Shown: positions 1 to 7,466, counted from the first letter of the stretch. The stretch: DNA of 64,000 nt from Pantoea sp. WMus005 (GCF_013415305.1 NZ_JACBXU010000001.1:124001-188000), one strand, 5' to 3'. Numbers and translations are program-made. The notes: generated by a model from the letters alone, not told the origin.

Positions 1-635
1 CACTGTATTAAATGAGCATGGTATTGAATTTATATAACTAGCTCATTTTTGATAAATAGTAATTTTTTCTTTTTATTTCAGCATGTCATCAAACTAGACA
101 TGAAGAATGATCTATTTGTTGACTGATACTAAGCTTCGCAACCTCAAACTCCGTAAAAAACTCTAAGAAAAATCAATGACCGAGATGAAATCTACATAGC
201 AGCTATACCAGCACACCCCGTTTCCTTTCGGTATAACTACTGAGTTAACAGGCGACAGGAAACTATTACCTTTGCCATATATGGCATAGGCGAATCACCT
301 TGGCTGATGAACATTTCCGGTTGTTACCGATGGTATTGTTGAGCAAGGGTATTCCGCGACTTCCGTGCATGCACATGAAATAGCGATGTAAGTTTTCGCT
401 GGGACAATGAGCGCGGCCAATAATTGGAGAGGCCAGCAGCAAACTTGATCCGGCCAATGAGTCTTGTGGGATTATGCGGATATGATTGATGAGTAGAGAC
501 TATGCTTCATTAAATCCATAAAGCTTCATTTACATTTATTTTTTTAGCGGGAGAGGGTAGCTATCAGTATCATTAAAATGCATACTCAGTATTCAAATAC
601 TAGATAAATATTAAATTCTCTACTTAGGATAAGCA
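1..635. other. AT-rich non-coding stretch upstream of the AAA ATPase gene
   Basis: No convincing gene was found here. A 63-codon open frame on the minus strand (266-457) has no recognisable domain and an odd composition, so I do not call it. A short inverted repeat AGTATT-CA-AATACT at 588-601 lies 34 bases before the ATPase start and could be an operator. The 600 bp may include decayed island genes. Confidence 0.4.
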
Positions 636-1886
636 ATGTTAACTCCAAACAATGTATTCAGACCAGGGAAATTGCCAATAGATCCTGGTAACGTATATTC
701 AAGCCGAGGCAGTTCAGAAGCCGAATTTAAAAAATGTCTGGATAGAGGATTTATTCCTCTTGTATATGGCGAATATGGTGTTGGTAAGACATCCATGGCT
801 AGGCATATCGTGAGGAGTCTTTATGGTGATAGCAAACTTGTCAACGTTGAAAGTGTTGCAGATAAGGAGCTAGTCGACATTATCGAGCAATGTCTCGAGA
901 AGATAGGATATGCCATTGAGCGCACGAAAACTGATCAAACTTCAAATACAAAAACCTCGGAGAAGGGAGGAGAAGCCTCTGCGATGGTGGGGTTTTTGAG
1001 TGCCAAGTTATCCTCTAAAAGATCTAATTCATCGACATCAGGTGAAACTTACATAAGTGAATTTCTTGTTAAATCTCCAACTAGTTCCAAAGTGATTGAA
1101 ATCTGTGAGAAAAATGAAATAGTTCTTATTTTAGATGAGCTGCATCGCGCGAAAGATGCATTTCTCGAGGATCTTGTGAAGTTTATCAAAGCATACGGAA
1201 ATTCAAATTGTGATAAATTTAAAATAATTCTTTTAGGTACATCATCAGATCCTAGTAAGTTAGTCAATAAAGATCCTGGGATAGATCGACTCATTGAAGA
1301 TCTACATTTGAAGTCTATGGATAATCCTGAACGGATTGCATTGATTACATCTGGTATGAGCGATCTTGAAATAAACATATCGGATGTGGCTGTTCAGAAG
1401 TTGGCTTCAGTCTCCGTTGGTTCCCCCAATATATTACAGTATTTATGCTTAGAATCTGCAGAGAAGGCTTTTGTAAGGAGCACAAGAGCACTAGAAGTGA
1501 GTGATGTTGATGATGCTGTAGAAGATTATGTCAATAAAAGGGAGTCGCGTTTGTATCGTTTATACATGCAAGCAATAGAGAACAAAGGAGTTAAACGGTA
1601 TCGAAAACAGATTCTACGAGCGATGTCTGAAATTGAAGATGAGTATGTAACAATGGAACAAATAAGAGAAAAAGTTAAATCTTATTTGGGAGGCGATGTG
1701 AGTGCTCAGGATTTGTCAGGTGCGCTACGCAAGTTAAAAGAAAAACCATATGGCCCTGTTTTACGTGACGTAGATAAAAATGATGGTTCGGGGATAATCC
1801 AAAATTATACGACGTTCATTGATCCTGCACTTAAAGCTTTTATTAGAATGCAGGTTTTACGCGAAGCGATAGAGTTTGCTAATTAG
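636..1886 (+). CDS. ORC/Cdc6-like AAA ATPase, orphan island protein
   Basis: The 416-residue protein has a Walker A loop GEYGVGKTS at residues 45-53, a Walker B strand VLILDELH at 163-170 and a sensor-1-like strand IILLGTSSD at 197-205. This is the AAA+/STAND arrangement seen in Orc1/Cdc6 and TniB-type ATPases. Residues 100-140 are a Ser/Thr/Lys-rich insertion, probably disordered. The C-terminal part (about 320-400) looks like a winged helix that could bind DNA or a partner. An AGGA ribosome site precedes the ATG by about 7 bases. The gene stands alone, is AT-rich, and is followed by a weak hairpin at 1941-1963. Function is unknown; a role in phage defence or island mobility is only a guess from context. 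Confidence 0.8.
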   Translation: MLTPNNVFRPGKLPIDPGNVYSSRGSSEAEFKKCLDRGFIPLVYGEYGVGKTSMARHIVRSLYGDSKLVNVESVADKELVDIIEQCLEKIGYAIERTKTDQTSNTKTSEKGGEASAMVGFLSAKLSSKRSNSSTSGETYISEFLVKSPTSSKVIEICEKNEIVLILDELHRAKDAFLEDLVKFIKAYGNSNCDKFKIILLGTSSDPSKLVNKDPGIDRLIEDLHLKSMDNPERIALITSGMSDLEINISDVAVQKLASVSVGSPNILQYLCLESAEKAFVRSTRALEVSDVDDAVEDYVNKRESRLYRLYMQAIENKGVKRYRKQILRAMSEIEDEYVTMEQIREKVKSYLGGDVSAQDLSGALRKLKEKPYGPVLRDVDKNDGSGIIQNYTTFIDPALKAFIRMQVLREAIEFAN

Positions 1887-1940
1887 TATAGATTAATATT
1901 AATCACTTAAAGGTTCAAGTAATAACTGTCATTTAATTGT

Positions 1941-1963
1941 GCTGCGAGCAAGTCCTTCGCAGC
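1941..1963 (+). terminator. Possible weak terminator after the AAA ATPase gene
   Basis: A seven-base-pair stem, GCTGCGA with TCGCAGC, encloses nine bases and is followed by a short CCTTTG tract. It sits 55 bases after the ATPase stop. The T tract is poor, so termination is uncertain. Confidence 0.35.
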
Positions 1964-2081
1964 CCTTTGAATAACTCGTTTGGTGAACAGCAGTCGAGTA
2001 TTTTTTTCGAGCTGTTATTATGGTTATCCGTCACATGCTGAATCATCTCCATATGAAGAATTTATGTTTTCTTCACTAGGT

Positions 2082-2330
2082 TTAGCCGCTAAAATTCTTA
2101 AACGCGAACTTTGCTAAGTTTAATCTGATGGGGGTAGTGATCAGCGCTTTTGAAAAAGCTTGACGTTCGATGCCTAATCTGGCTGCAATCTGCGATTTGT
2201 TTAACCCAAGATGTTTTAGCAGCAACATTTTTCTATCCGACAATTTGTAGTCTGTGATTAATCTCGCATGGTTTGACCTGTGCCCCGTGGATTTATACAC
2301 CATAACTTTAGTAATGTCTTTATAAGCCAC
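2082..2330 (-). CDS. Small helix-turn-helix protein or fragment
   Basis: This 82-codon frame contains a LuxR/sigma-like helix-turn-helix around residues 30-64: LSDRK, then HLGLNKSQIAARLGIERQAF. That would fit a small DNA-binding regulator. The assumed start is GTG with no clear ribosome site, and an internal ATG eight codons later is an alternative. It is divergent from the next small ORF, only 14 bases away. It may be a complete small regulator or the remnant of a larger gene. It lies in the AT-rich island segment. Confidence 0.4.
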   Translation of the reverse strand: MAYKDITKVMVYKSTGHRSNHARLITDYKLSDRKMLLLKHLGLNKSQIAARLGIERQAFSKALITTPIRLNLAKFAFKNFSG

Positions 2331-2344
2331 ATCATGACATCCCC

Positions 2345-2584
2345 ATGAAGAAGCCTTTTTCCGACGAAAACATCATTAGCATCCTTCGCGAAGCCTCGAT
2401 GGAATGTGCTGCATCCAAGACGCAACTGGACAATAAAATTAGCAGAGCGTCAGGAAAGAAATTGCACAGATCTCTCAATAAGCTGATACTTATTCGAGAG
2501 TACATCCGAGTTGTTTATTTTGGCAATTTAAAGAAGCTGAAGGAGAATAGCCCTGTGGCTGAAAATAATCAGCTATACGAGTAG
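2345..2584 (+). CDS. Small ORF with an IS3 OrfA-like N-terminus
   Basis: The 79-codon frame begins with a phrase resembling the N-terminus of IS3-family OrfA transposases (FSDENIISILREA, compared with the usual F-T-D/E-x-Q-I-I-x-I-L-R-E-A). The remaining 60 residues do not continue that family. It could be a decayed or fused transposase fragment, or an unrelated small protein. The ribosome site is not obvious. It lies in the last 400 bases of the island segment. Confidence 0.3.
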   Translation: MKKPFSDENIISILREASMECAASKTQLDNKISRASGKKLHRSLNKLILIREYIRVVYFGNLKKLKENSPVAENNQLYE

Positions 2585-2711
2585 CTGGTCTAATTATAAT
2601 CACTAGGAAGTGAAGCATCACAAAAATTTTTGAATGGTTTAATATGATTTTAGTACAGGGTTAATATATAAAATTCTGAAAAATAATTAAACTATTTCGC
2701 TATTAATAATA

Positions 2712-2723
2712 GAGTGGGAATAA
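2712..2723 (+). repeat. Candidate island attachment site: duplicated guaA 3' end
   Basis: GAGTGGGAATAA encodes Glu-Trp-Glu-stop, the conserved C-terminus of GMP synthase. No guaA reading frame runs into it, because stops lie just upstream and the preceding DNA is AT-rich. This is the expected scar left when an island integrates into the guaA 3' end and recreates the gene at its far side. The second copy would lie outside the window. Confidence 0.6.
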
Positions 2724-2755
2724 ACCGGCTTATGCCGATTAGCTCCTGATGCTTT

Positions 2756-2781
2756 AAAAGCCCGCTTCCAGCGGGCTTTTT
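2756..2781 (+). terminator. Rho-independent terminator, probably the original guaA terminator
   Basis: AAAAGCCCGC pairs perfectly with GCGGGCTTTT around a five-base loop and runs into a T tract. It lies 33 bases after the guaA-like stop, as expected for the guaA terminator separated from its gene by the island. Confidence 0.85.
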
Positions 2782-3025
2782 GTTGCCTGAACTCTACTTA
2801 GACGGGCCATTTTAACCTTTCACCACATCCATACCCATTGCTGGCGGTTTTCTGTTCACTTTACCGGAAATTACGCTATTCTCCCTGCAGTAGAAGCCTG
2901 CACTTACCTTCCTTTGTGTCCTGCTTTTATCCGCCGCTTCGATAATCCGTATTCCAAAGCCGCCACTTACTGAAATCGCCTGCAACTAAGGCGTTTATGA
3001 TTTTTACGTCACCAGGAATGTTGTC

Positions 3026-3799
3026 ATGCTCTCACTCAAAGTGTTCAGCCTGTTTTTTGTTGCCGTACTGCTGCTGTCGCTGGGTGCCAGCATCGCGCAG
3101 GCAACGCGTCACGGCGAAACCGCACAGCCAGGCGGCTGGGCGACCGCCCGACGCGATTCGTCCGGGATAGCGCCCGATCCGCGCGCGTTATACAACCTGG
3201 CCATTGTGCAGGTCTATGCCGCCCCGACCTATGGCTGGAAAGGGCGGGTGGCGGTGCATCCGTGGATCATCTTCAAACGTGCTGGCGAAACGCGCTACAC
3301 GCGCTATGAAGTGATTAGCTGGGGCAGCGGCGACAAAATCCGGCGCAACACCAACCTGCCGGATGGTTACTGGTATGGCGCAAAACCCCGGCTGCTGGTA
3401 GAGCATCGCGGACCAGAAGCGGAAGCGATGATCCCGCAGATAGAAGCCGCCATTAAATCCTATCCGTGGCCGACAACCTATCGCGCCTGGCCCGGACCGA
3501 ACAGCAACACTTTCCTGGCACATATCGGCCGCGAAGTGCCAGCCTTACGGCTGGATCTGCCCGCTAACGCGCTGGGCAAGGATTACCGGCCACTGTGGAG
3601 GCCAATCGGACTGCCACCATCCGGCCGCGGTGTGCAGGTGTCTATTCTGGGTGTGGCGGGTGTCACGCTGGGCGCGGAGGAGGGATTTGAAGTGAACCTG
3701 CTGGGGCTTAACATGGGACTCGACTTTGCGCCATTCGGGCTGCGTCTGCCGTTTATCGGTGGCTTGGGCAATGACAACCTTCAGAAGGATAAGCCCTGA
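3026..3799 (+). CDS. DUF3750 family secreted protein
   Basis: The 257-residue protein starts with a classical signal peptide (hydrophobic residues 6-22, cleavage probably after AQA at about residue 26). It matches my memory of the DUF3750 family, whose function is not known: a Trp/Tyr/Pro-rich middle with HPWIIFKR, SWGSGDKIRRNTNLPDGYWYG and PWPTTYRAWPGPNSNTF. The phrase NSNTF and conserved Trp residues hint at an enzyme fold, but I cannot name a reaction. AGGA precedes the ATG by about 10 bases. It has chromosomal GC content, lies just right of the island boundary, and is followed by a GC-rich hairpin. Confidence 0.75.
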   Translation: MLSLKVFSLFFVAVLLLSLGASIAQATRHGETAQPGGWATARRDSSGIAPDPRALYNLAIVQVYAAPTYGWKGRVAVHPWIIFKRAGETRYTRYEVISWGSGDKIRRNTNLPDGYWYGAKPRLLVEHRGPEAEAMIPQIEAAIKSYPWPTTYRAWPGPNSNTFLAHIGREVPALRLDLPANALGKDYRPLWRPIGLPPSGRGVQVSILGVAGVTLGAEEGFEVNLLGLNMGLDFAPFGLRLPFIGGLGNDNLQKDKP

Positions 3800-3805
3800 C
3801 CCTCT

Positions 3806-3823
3806 GGCCCCGCTAGCGGGGCC
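3806..3823. terminator. GC-rich hairpin between convergent genes
   Basis: GGCCCCGCT and AGCGGGGCC form a perfect palindromic stem 7 bases after the DUF3750 stop and 9 bases before the end of the convergent YodC-like gene. The T tract is weak; it may serve both strands. Confidence 0.5.
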
Positions 3824-3831
3824 GTTTCGAC

Positions 3832-4011
3832 TCAGCACACGCCAAAGTCACCCTCTTCATGATAGAGATTGACGCTCTCTGCCTTCACTTCGATCTCTTT
3901 CTTCGCCGCATCATCAACGCGTGCGCACCACAGGGTCTCGCCTTCGACGCGCAGCACCTGCATTTTAGGTCCGCCGGTTTTCGACTGAACAAAATCCTCT
4001 GCTTTAAACAT
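3832..4011 (-). CDS. YodC-like (DUF2158) small protein
   Basis: This 59-residue protein (MFKAEDFVQSKTGGPKMQV and a C-terminal EEGDFGVC) fits the DUF2158/YodC family. These are small beta-rich proteins with the pattern 'G-D-x-V-x-L-K-S-G-G-P-x-M-T-V' and a Cys-Trp pair, of unknown function. The start at 4011 is preceded by GGAG at good spacing; a longer frame upstream lacks support. It is convergent with the DUF3750 gene. Confidence 0.75.
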   Translation of the reverse strand: MFKAEDFVQSKTGGPKMQVLRVEGETLWCARVDDAAKKEIEVKAESVNLYHEEGDFGVC

Positions 4012-4204
4012 ATTATCTCCGTTGTTTGCTGTTGCTGCTGCCAGACTGACGCTGGCGATGATCATTCTTTGCGTAACGTTTTCCAGTTTATACCCTGACC
4101 GTTTTACTGCGAGAAAAAGTCTGCGCATGCTAAGCCGCATTAAGAAATATTCACCAGATTGTCAGTTGACAACTCATTATTTCGGCGTCAGGATAGGGAC
4201 ACAC

Positions 4205-4450
4205 ATGGCAAGGAAGCGGCATCCCAATAAAGAGATCGAAACGGCGCTACGTTACGCCGAAACTCAGGGCTGGCTGGTCGTCGTGGGAGGCCATCACGCC
4301 TGGGGAAAAATGTATTGTCCGAAAAATCTGTTGATGTGCCGATGTGGGGAGTTTTGTCTGACCTGCATCTGGAGCACACCGAAAAATGCACATCAGCATG
4401 CCCAGGCGCTGCGACGCGTGGTTGAGCACTGTCACTATCTGAAGTCCTGA
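4205..4450 (+). CDS. HicA-like cysteine-rich small protein
   Basis: The 81-residue protein has a HicA-like core: an N-terminal helix (residues 8-20), a strand GWLVVVGGHHAWGKMYCP with the Gly-Gly-His-His motif at 28-31, and a C-terminal helix ending VVEHC. HicA toxins carry a similar Gly-Ser-His-His motif. What is unusual is an insertion at residues 38-54 holding five cysteines in a C-x6-C-x-C-x3-C-x2-C pattern that could bind a metal. The start is set by a weak GGGA site. It sits directly upstream of an HTH protein gene, spaced 20 bases, which suggests one operon and possibly a toxin-antitoxin-like pair. The function is inferred, not shown. Confidence 0.6.
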   Translation: MARKRHPNKEIETALRYAETQGWLVVVGGHHAWGKMYCPKNLLMCRCGEFCLTCIWSTPKNAHQHAQALRRVVEHCHYLKS

Positions 4451-4470
4451 TGCAGCACAAGGAGAGGCAT

Positions 4471-4968
4471 ATGGAATATTGTTTTACACTGCGGTTTAGC
4501 CTGCCGGAAGGGCATGCGCCGGTGGATGAGTTGCTGGAAACACTGGCAGCAGCAGGCTGTGATGATGCTTTGATTGGTCTGGGTATGCCTGGGCGCATTG
4601 CACTGGAGTTTACCCGGGAGTCTGACTCTGCAACGGATGTTTTGATGCAGGCGGAACAGAATGTGCTGCGCGCAATACCGGGCGCCGCGCTGGTGGAAGC
4701 GGCACCTGATTTTGTGGGATTGACGGATGTGGCAGAGATCATCGGCATGACGCGTCAGAATATGCGTAAGCTGATGCTCAGCCACCGCCCGCCGTTTCCA
4801 CTGCCGGTGCATGACGGTAAAACCGCCATCTGGCACTTAGCGGATGTGCTGGAGTGGCTGAGCCAGCGCGGCAACTATACGCTGCCTGCGGCGACCCGTG
4901 AGCTGGCACAGGTGACGCGCCAGCGCAATCTTAACGGGTCGCTGCAACGTTACGGCCTGCACGCCTGA
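4471..4968 (+). CDS. HTH DNA-binding protein paired with the HicA-like gene
   Basis: The 165-residue product has an alpha/beta N-terminal half (residues 1-80, beginning MEYCFTLRFSLPEG). An AlpA/MerR-like helix-turn-helix follows at about 82-125, with the phrases GLTDVAEIIGMTRQNMRKLM and WHLADVLEWL. HicB antitoxins also combine an alpha/beta domain with a DNA-binding domain, so it may be the partner of the upstream protein. An AAGGAGAG site 7-8 bases before the ATG at 4471 fixes the start, although a frame-consistent ATG at 4450 overlaps the upstream stop. It abuts the mgtE stop tail to tail with no spacing. Confidence 0.65.
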   Translation: MEYCFTLRFSLPEGHAPVDELLETLAAAGCDDALIGLGMPGRIALEFTRESDSATDVLMQAEQNVLRAIPGAALVEAAPDFVGLTDVAEIIGMTRQNMRKLMLSHRPPFPLPVHDGKTAIWHLADVLEWLSQRGNYTLPAATRELAQVTRQRNLNGSLQRYGLHA

Positions 4969-6402
4969 TCAGTGTGGCAACAGGAAGATCGTCGCCAGTC
5001 CCAGGAAGATAAAGAAGCCGCCGGTATCGGTCAGCGCGGTGATCAATACGCTGGAGCCAACGGCGGGATCGCGATTCATTTTGGTCATCACCAGCGGCAC
5101 CAGTACGCCCATCAATGCGGCCAGCAGCAGGTTCAGCGCCATGGCCAGCATCATGACGCCGCCCAGCGCCATATTGTCATACATCAGCCAGGTAACGCCG
5201 CCCATGATGCCGCCCCAGAACAGGCCGTTAATCAGCGCCACGCCCAGTTCACGAACAATCAGAAACGAGAAGTTACCGGGTTCAACCTGATGTAAGGCCA
5301 GTGCCCGCACAATCATGGTGATGGTCTGATTACCGGTATTACCACCGATACCCGCGACGATTGGCATCAGGGTGGCAAGCGCCACGATTTGCGAAATAGT
5401 TCCCTCAAACAGCCCGATGACCCGTGAGGCGATAAAAGCGGTACAGAGATTAATGGCCAGCCAGGCCCAGCGTTTACGCACGGATTTACGCACCGGCGCA
5501 AACACATCCTCTTCCTGACTGATACCACCCATTTTACGAATGTTACTTTCGTTTTCAGCATTGACGAGGTCGACGATGTCTTCAATGGTCACGCGGCCAA
5601 TCAGTTTACCCTTCGCGTCAGTGACGGCGGCAGAAATCAGGTTATAACGCTCAAAGGCGCTCGCGGCGTCCTCGGCCTTGTCGTTGAGCTGGAAGGTGGT
5701 AGGGCGTGCGTTCATGACGTCGCTCACCAGCGTTTTAGGTTTGTTAAGCAGGATATCCGTCAGCAGCAGCTCGCCCAGCAGCTGATTGTCTTTATTGGTG
5801 ATAAAGAGTTTATCGGTACCGCCTGGCATGCTTTTTCGCTTACGGAGAAAACGCTGCACCGTTGCCAGCGTGACATCGTCGCGCACTGTCAGGATATTGA
5901 AATCCATCACCCGGCCTACGCGATCACGGTCAAGCTGCACCATATCGAGCATACGGGCGCGCAGACCCGGCTCCACGGTCGCCAGCAGGCGTCCGGTCAG
6001 GTCACGTGGCAGATACTGCGCCAGCCAGACCTGGTCATCGATATCCAGCGGCTGGATAGCACGCAGAATATCGCGGTCGCTCATCTCTTCGGTGAGGCTG
6101 GCCCAGACCGTTTCGGAAGCTTCAACCAGCACATGACCGCGCCGCTCGTTCGGCACCAGCCGCCACAGCGCCTGACGCTCCTCTTCGGGCAGGGCTTCGA
6201 GAATATCGGCGAGGTCAGCGGCATGAAGCTGCTGAATATCCTGCTCCAGCGCGTCACGCTGGGCCGCATTTTCACGTTGCTGTTCAGGATTGAGATCGCC
6301 GGACTTTTCCAGCAGGGAATCAACCAGATCGTGCTCGTTGAGCAGCAGCGTCAGAATGCGATGACGTATTTCACTTAAACGTTGAGAATGAGAGACAGAC
6401 AC
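4969..6402 (-). CDS. mgtE: Magnesium transporter MgtE
   Basis: The 477-residue protein has the full MgtE layout. A cytoplasmic N-domain of superhelical repeats spans about 35-145 (LHAADLADILEALPEEER). Two CBS domains follow at about 150-275 (VGRVMDF, VSDVMNARPTT, IGRVTIEDIVD). Five membrane helices run from about 310 to 477, including the pore-lining IVAGIGGNTGNQT segment. MgtE is a Mg2+-gated Mg2+ channel of the inner membrane; the cytoplasmic domains close it when Mg2+ is plentiful. E. coli K-12 lacks it, but related enterobacteria carry it. AAGG lies upstream of the ATG. The 5' leader (6403-6523) contains a striking inverted repeat, listed separately. Confidence 0.95.
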   Translation of the reverse strand: MSVSHSQRLSEIRHRILTLLLNEHDLVDSLLEKSGDLNPEQQRENAAQRDALEQDIQQLHAADLADILEALPEEERQALWRLVPNERRGHVLVEASETVWASLTEEMSDRDILRAIQPLDIDDQVWLAQYLPRDLTGRLLATVEPGLRARMLDMVQLDRDRVGRVMDFNILTVRDDVTLATVQRFLRKRKSMPGGTDKLFITNKDNQLLGELLLTDILLNKPKTLVSDVMNARPTTFQLNDKAEDAASAFERYNLISAAVTDAKGKLIGRVTIEDIVDLVNAENESNIRKMGGISQEEDVFAPVRKSVRKRWAWLAINLCTAFIASRVIGLFEGTISQIVALATLMPIVAGIGGNTGNQTITMIVRALALHQVEPGNFSFLIVRELGVALINGLFWGGIMGGVTWLMYDNMALGGVMMLAMALNLLLAALMGVLVPLVMTKMNRDPAVGSSVLITALTDTGGFFIFLGLATIFLLPH

Positions 6403-6444
6403 ATTGGATCCCTTAGTCTGAAAGCACCAGCACGAAGTGTAGCG

Positions 6445-6511
6445 TTTCGCCTGAAAAAGAGATGCAAAAAAGAGTCCAGTTATCTGGATAAGGTTTACGT
6501 TTCAGGCGAAA
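6445..6511 (-). promoter_or_regulatory. Structured leader of mgtE or terminator of yfgG
   Basis: A perfect 12-bp inverted repeat, TTTCGCCTGAAA at 6445-6456 and TTTCAGGCGAAA at 6500-6511, encloses 43 bases. Inside lies a small hairpin, TCCAG-ATAA-CTGGA on the minus strand (6475-6488), followed by CTCTTTTTT. Transcribed from the minus strand, the inner hairpin and T run look like a weak terminator and the outer stem could compete with or enclose it. This lies 42 bases before mgtE and just after yfgG, so it may control read-through into mgtE. A regulatory role is inferred. Confidence 0.45.
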
Positions 6512-6523
6512 AGACAGTATTTG

Positions 6524-6709
6524 CTAACGCGTATCGCCTGATGTTACGGCAACCGGTTCAGAAATCGCTTTCTGTTGCTGATGATGCTCGAAGGCAGCAG
6601 GCAGGATAAAAATCAGGCGACTAAAAAGAATGATAAAACTGATCAGCAACACAATGCGGGTCATGGTGCCGGTTTTTTGACGTCTTCGGGGAGATATAGC
6701 GCTGTTCAC
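6524..6709 (-). CDS. yfgG: YfgG family small membrane protein
   Basis: The C-terminal 45 residues match E. coli YfgG as I recall it: MTRIVLLISFI, then a second hydrophobic stretch, a His-His-Gln segment and a polar tail. E. coli yfgG also sits beside the ppk-ppx locus. The product is a single-pass inner-membrane protein of about 61 residues, linked in E. coli to metal stress. I chose the GTG at 6709 because it has AGGA upstream and gives the usual length (basic N-terminus of about 15 residues); ATG at 6736 and TTG at 6751 are open alternatives without ribosome sites. It is followed by the mgtE leader structure. Confidence 0.75.
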   Translation of the reverse strand: MNSAISPRRRQKTGTMTRIVLLISFIILFSRLIFILPAAFEHHQQQKAISEPVAVTSGDTR

Positions 6710-6810
6710 GCGGGGTGGTTCCTGTAATGAGCCCATCGGGGGCGACGGCAATATTTAGGCACAGTCGCCTGATGAAATCAATCGCTGTTGAAAAAAACAG
6801 CAGATAAAAA

Positions 6811-7431
6811 TCAGTAACTCGCTTTTTGCGCCAGTAATGTCGCAAAGCGGCAGGTGATGCGGTTGCCATTTTCATCTTTACGGTGCAACTGACCGGGGTG
6901 CTCGTTGTACTTCACGATATGCCAGTTGCGGTAATAATGGCTGAGCTCGCCCGATTTAAAAGCAAAAGAGAAATCAGCCGGGCAGGGCATATCGTCCGTG
7001 TTCATCGCCGCCACAATCAGGTTGAAACCCTCCCTGACCGTGCAGGCCTGCATGTCGGCAATCAGCTGCGGAATGGTCTGCGGTTGCAGAAACATCATCA
7101 CCACGGTCGACAGCACAAAGTTAAAGCCGCCATTGAAGCGCGTATTGTTCAGATCACGCTGCTCGGTGTGAATTCCGCTGAGTTTTTCCTGCGCAATAAT
7201 CTCCTGCAGGCGCGCCAGGCTTTGCGGATTATGATCCCATGCCGTGACGTCGAAACCGTGCTGATTCAGATACAGCGTATTGCGTCCCACGCCACAGCCA
7301 AGGTCAAGTGCCTTGCCGACGTTGAGCTGGGGCAGAGCCGCAACCACTTCGGAGTGGGGCGGCGTTAAACCATAGGTTTCGGCAAAATAGTTTTCACCTG
7401 AACGTGGTGCGGTTGGTTGTGTCATTTTCAT
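6811..7431 (-). CDS. tehB: TehB-like SAM-dependent methyltransferase
   Basis: The roughly 206-residue protein is a class I methyltransferase. The SAM loop ALDLGCGVGRNTLYL lies near residue 40, the acidic residue closing strand 2 is in VTAWDHN, and the family phrases STVVMMFLQPQTIPQLIADMQ, NLIVAAM and ELSHYYRNWHIVKYNE match TehB. TehB methylates tellurite and contributes to resistance. The start is ATG 7431 or 7425; a longer frame to 7497 overlaps ppx and lacks family similarity. It lies 35 bases after the ppx stop on the same strand and may be co-transcribed with ppk-ppx. No tehA is present here. Confidence 0.85.
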   Translation of the reverse strand: MKMTQPTAPRSGENYFAETYGLTPPHSEVVAALPQLNVGKALDLGCGVGRNTLYLNQHGFDVTAWDHNPQSLARLQEIIAQEKLSGIHTEQRDLNNTRFNGGFNFVLSTVVMMFLQPQTIPQLIADMQACTVREGFNLIVAAMNTDDMPCPADFSFAFKSGELSHYYRNWHIVKYNEHPGQLHRKDENGNRITCRFATLLAQKASY

Positions 7432-7466
7432 CAATTCAGTTAAAAGGGCGCCAGGCGCCCAGGTTG

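Larger units (their letters stand above)
1..2723. mobile_element. Distal part of a probable genomic island inserted at guaA
   Basis: The first 2.7 kb is visibly AT-rich, with A/T-rich codon use in its genes, while everything after about 2.75 kb is GC-rich. The change coincides with a short sequence at 2712-2723 that matches the expected last codons of guaA (Glu-Trp-Glu-stop), followed at once by a strong terminator. The guaA 3' end is a known target for tyrosine-recombinase islands. The integrase and the intact guaA would lie left of the window and cannot be seen. The genes inside are an orphan AAA ATPase and small regulators or fragments, which is typical island cargo. The boundary is an inference from composition and this short match. 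Confidence 0.6.
2585..3025. other. Junction region: island end, guaA remnant and terminator
   Basis: This gene-free stretch holds the end of the AT-rich island, the guaA-like tail at 2712-2723 and the terminator at 2756-2781. It is followed by about 240 bases of plain chromosomal sequence ahead of the DUF3750 gene, in which I see nothing further. Confidence 0.5.

Noticed and set aside
266..457. 63-codon minus-strand frame upstream of the AAA ATPase gene
   Set aside because: No domain, no ribosome site and an odd residue mix; likely a chance frame in non-coding DNA.
2712..2781. tRNA gene as the island attachment site
   Set aside because: No cloverleaf could be drawn in this region; the guaA tail explains the boundary better.
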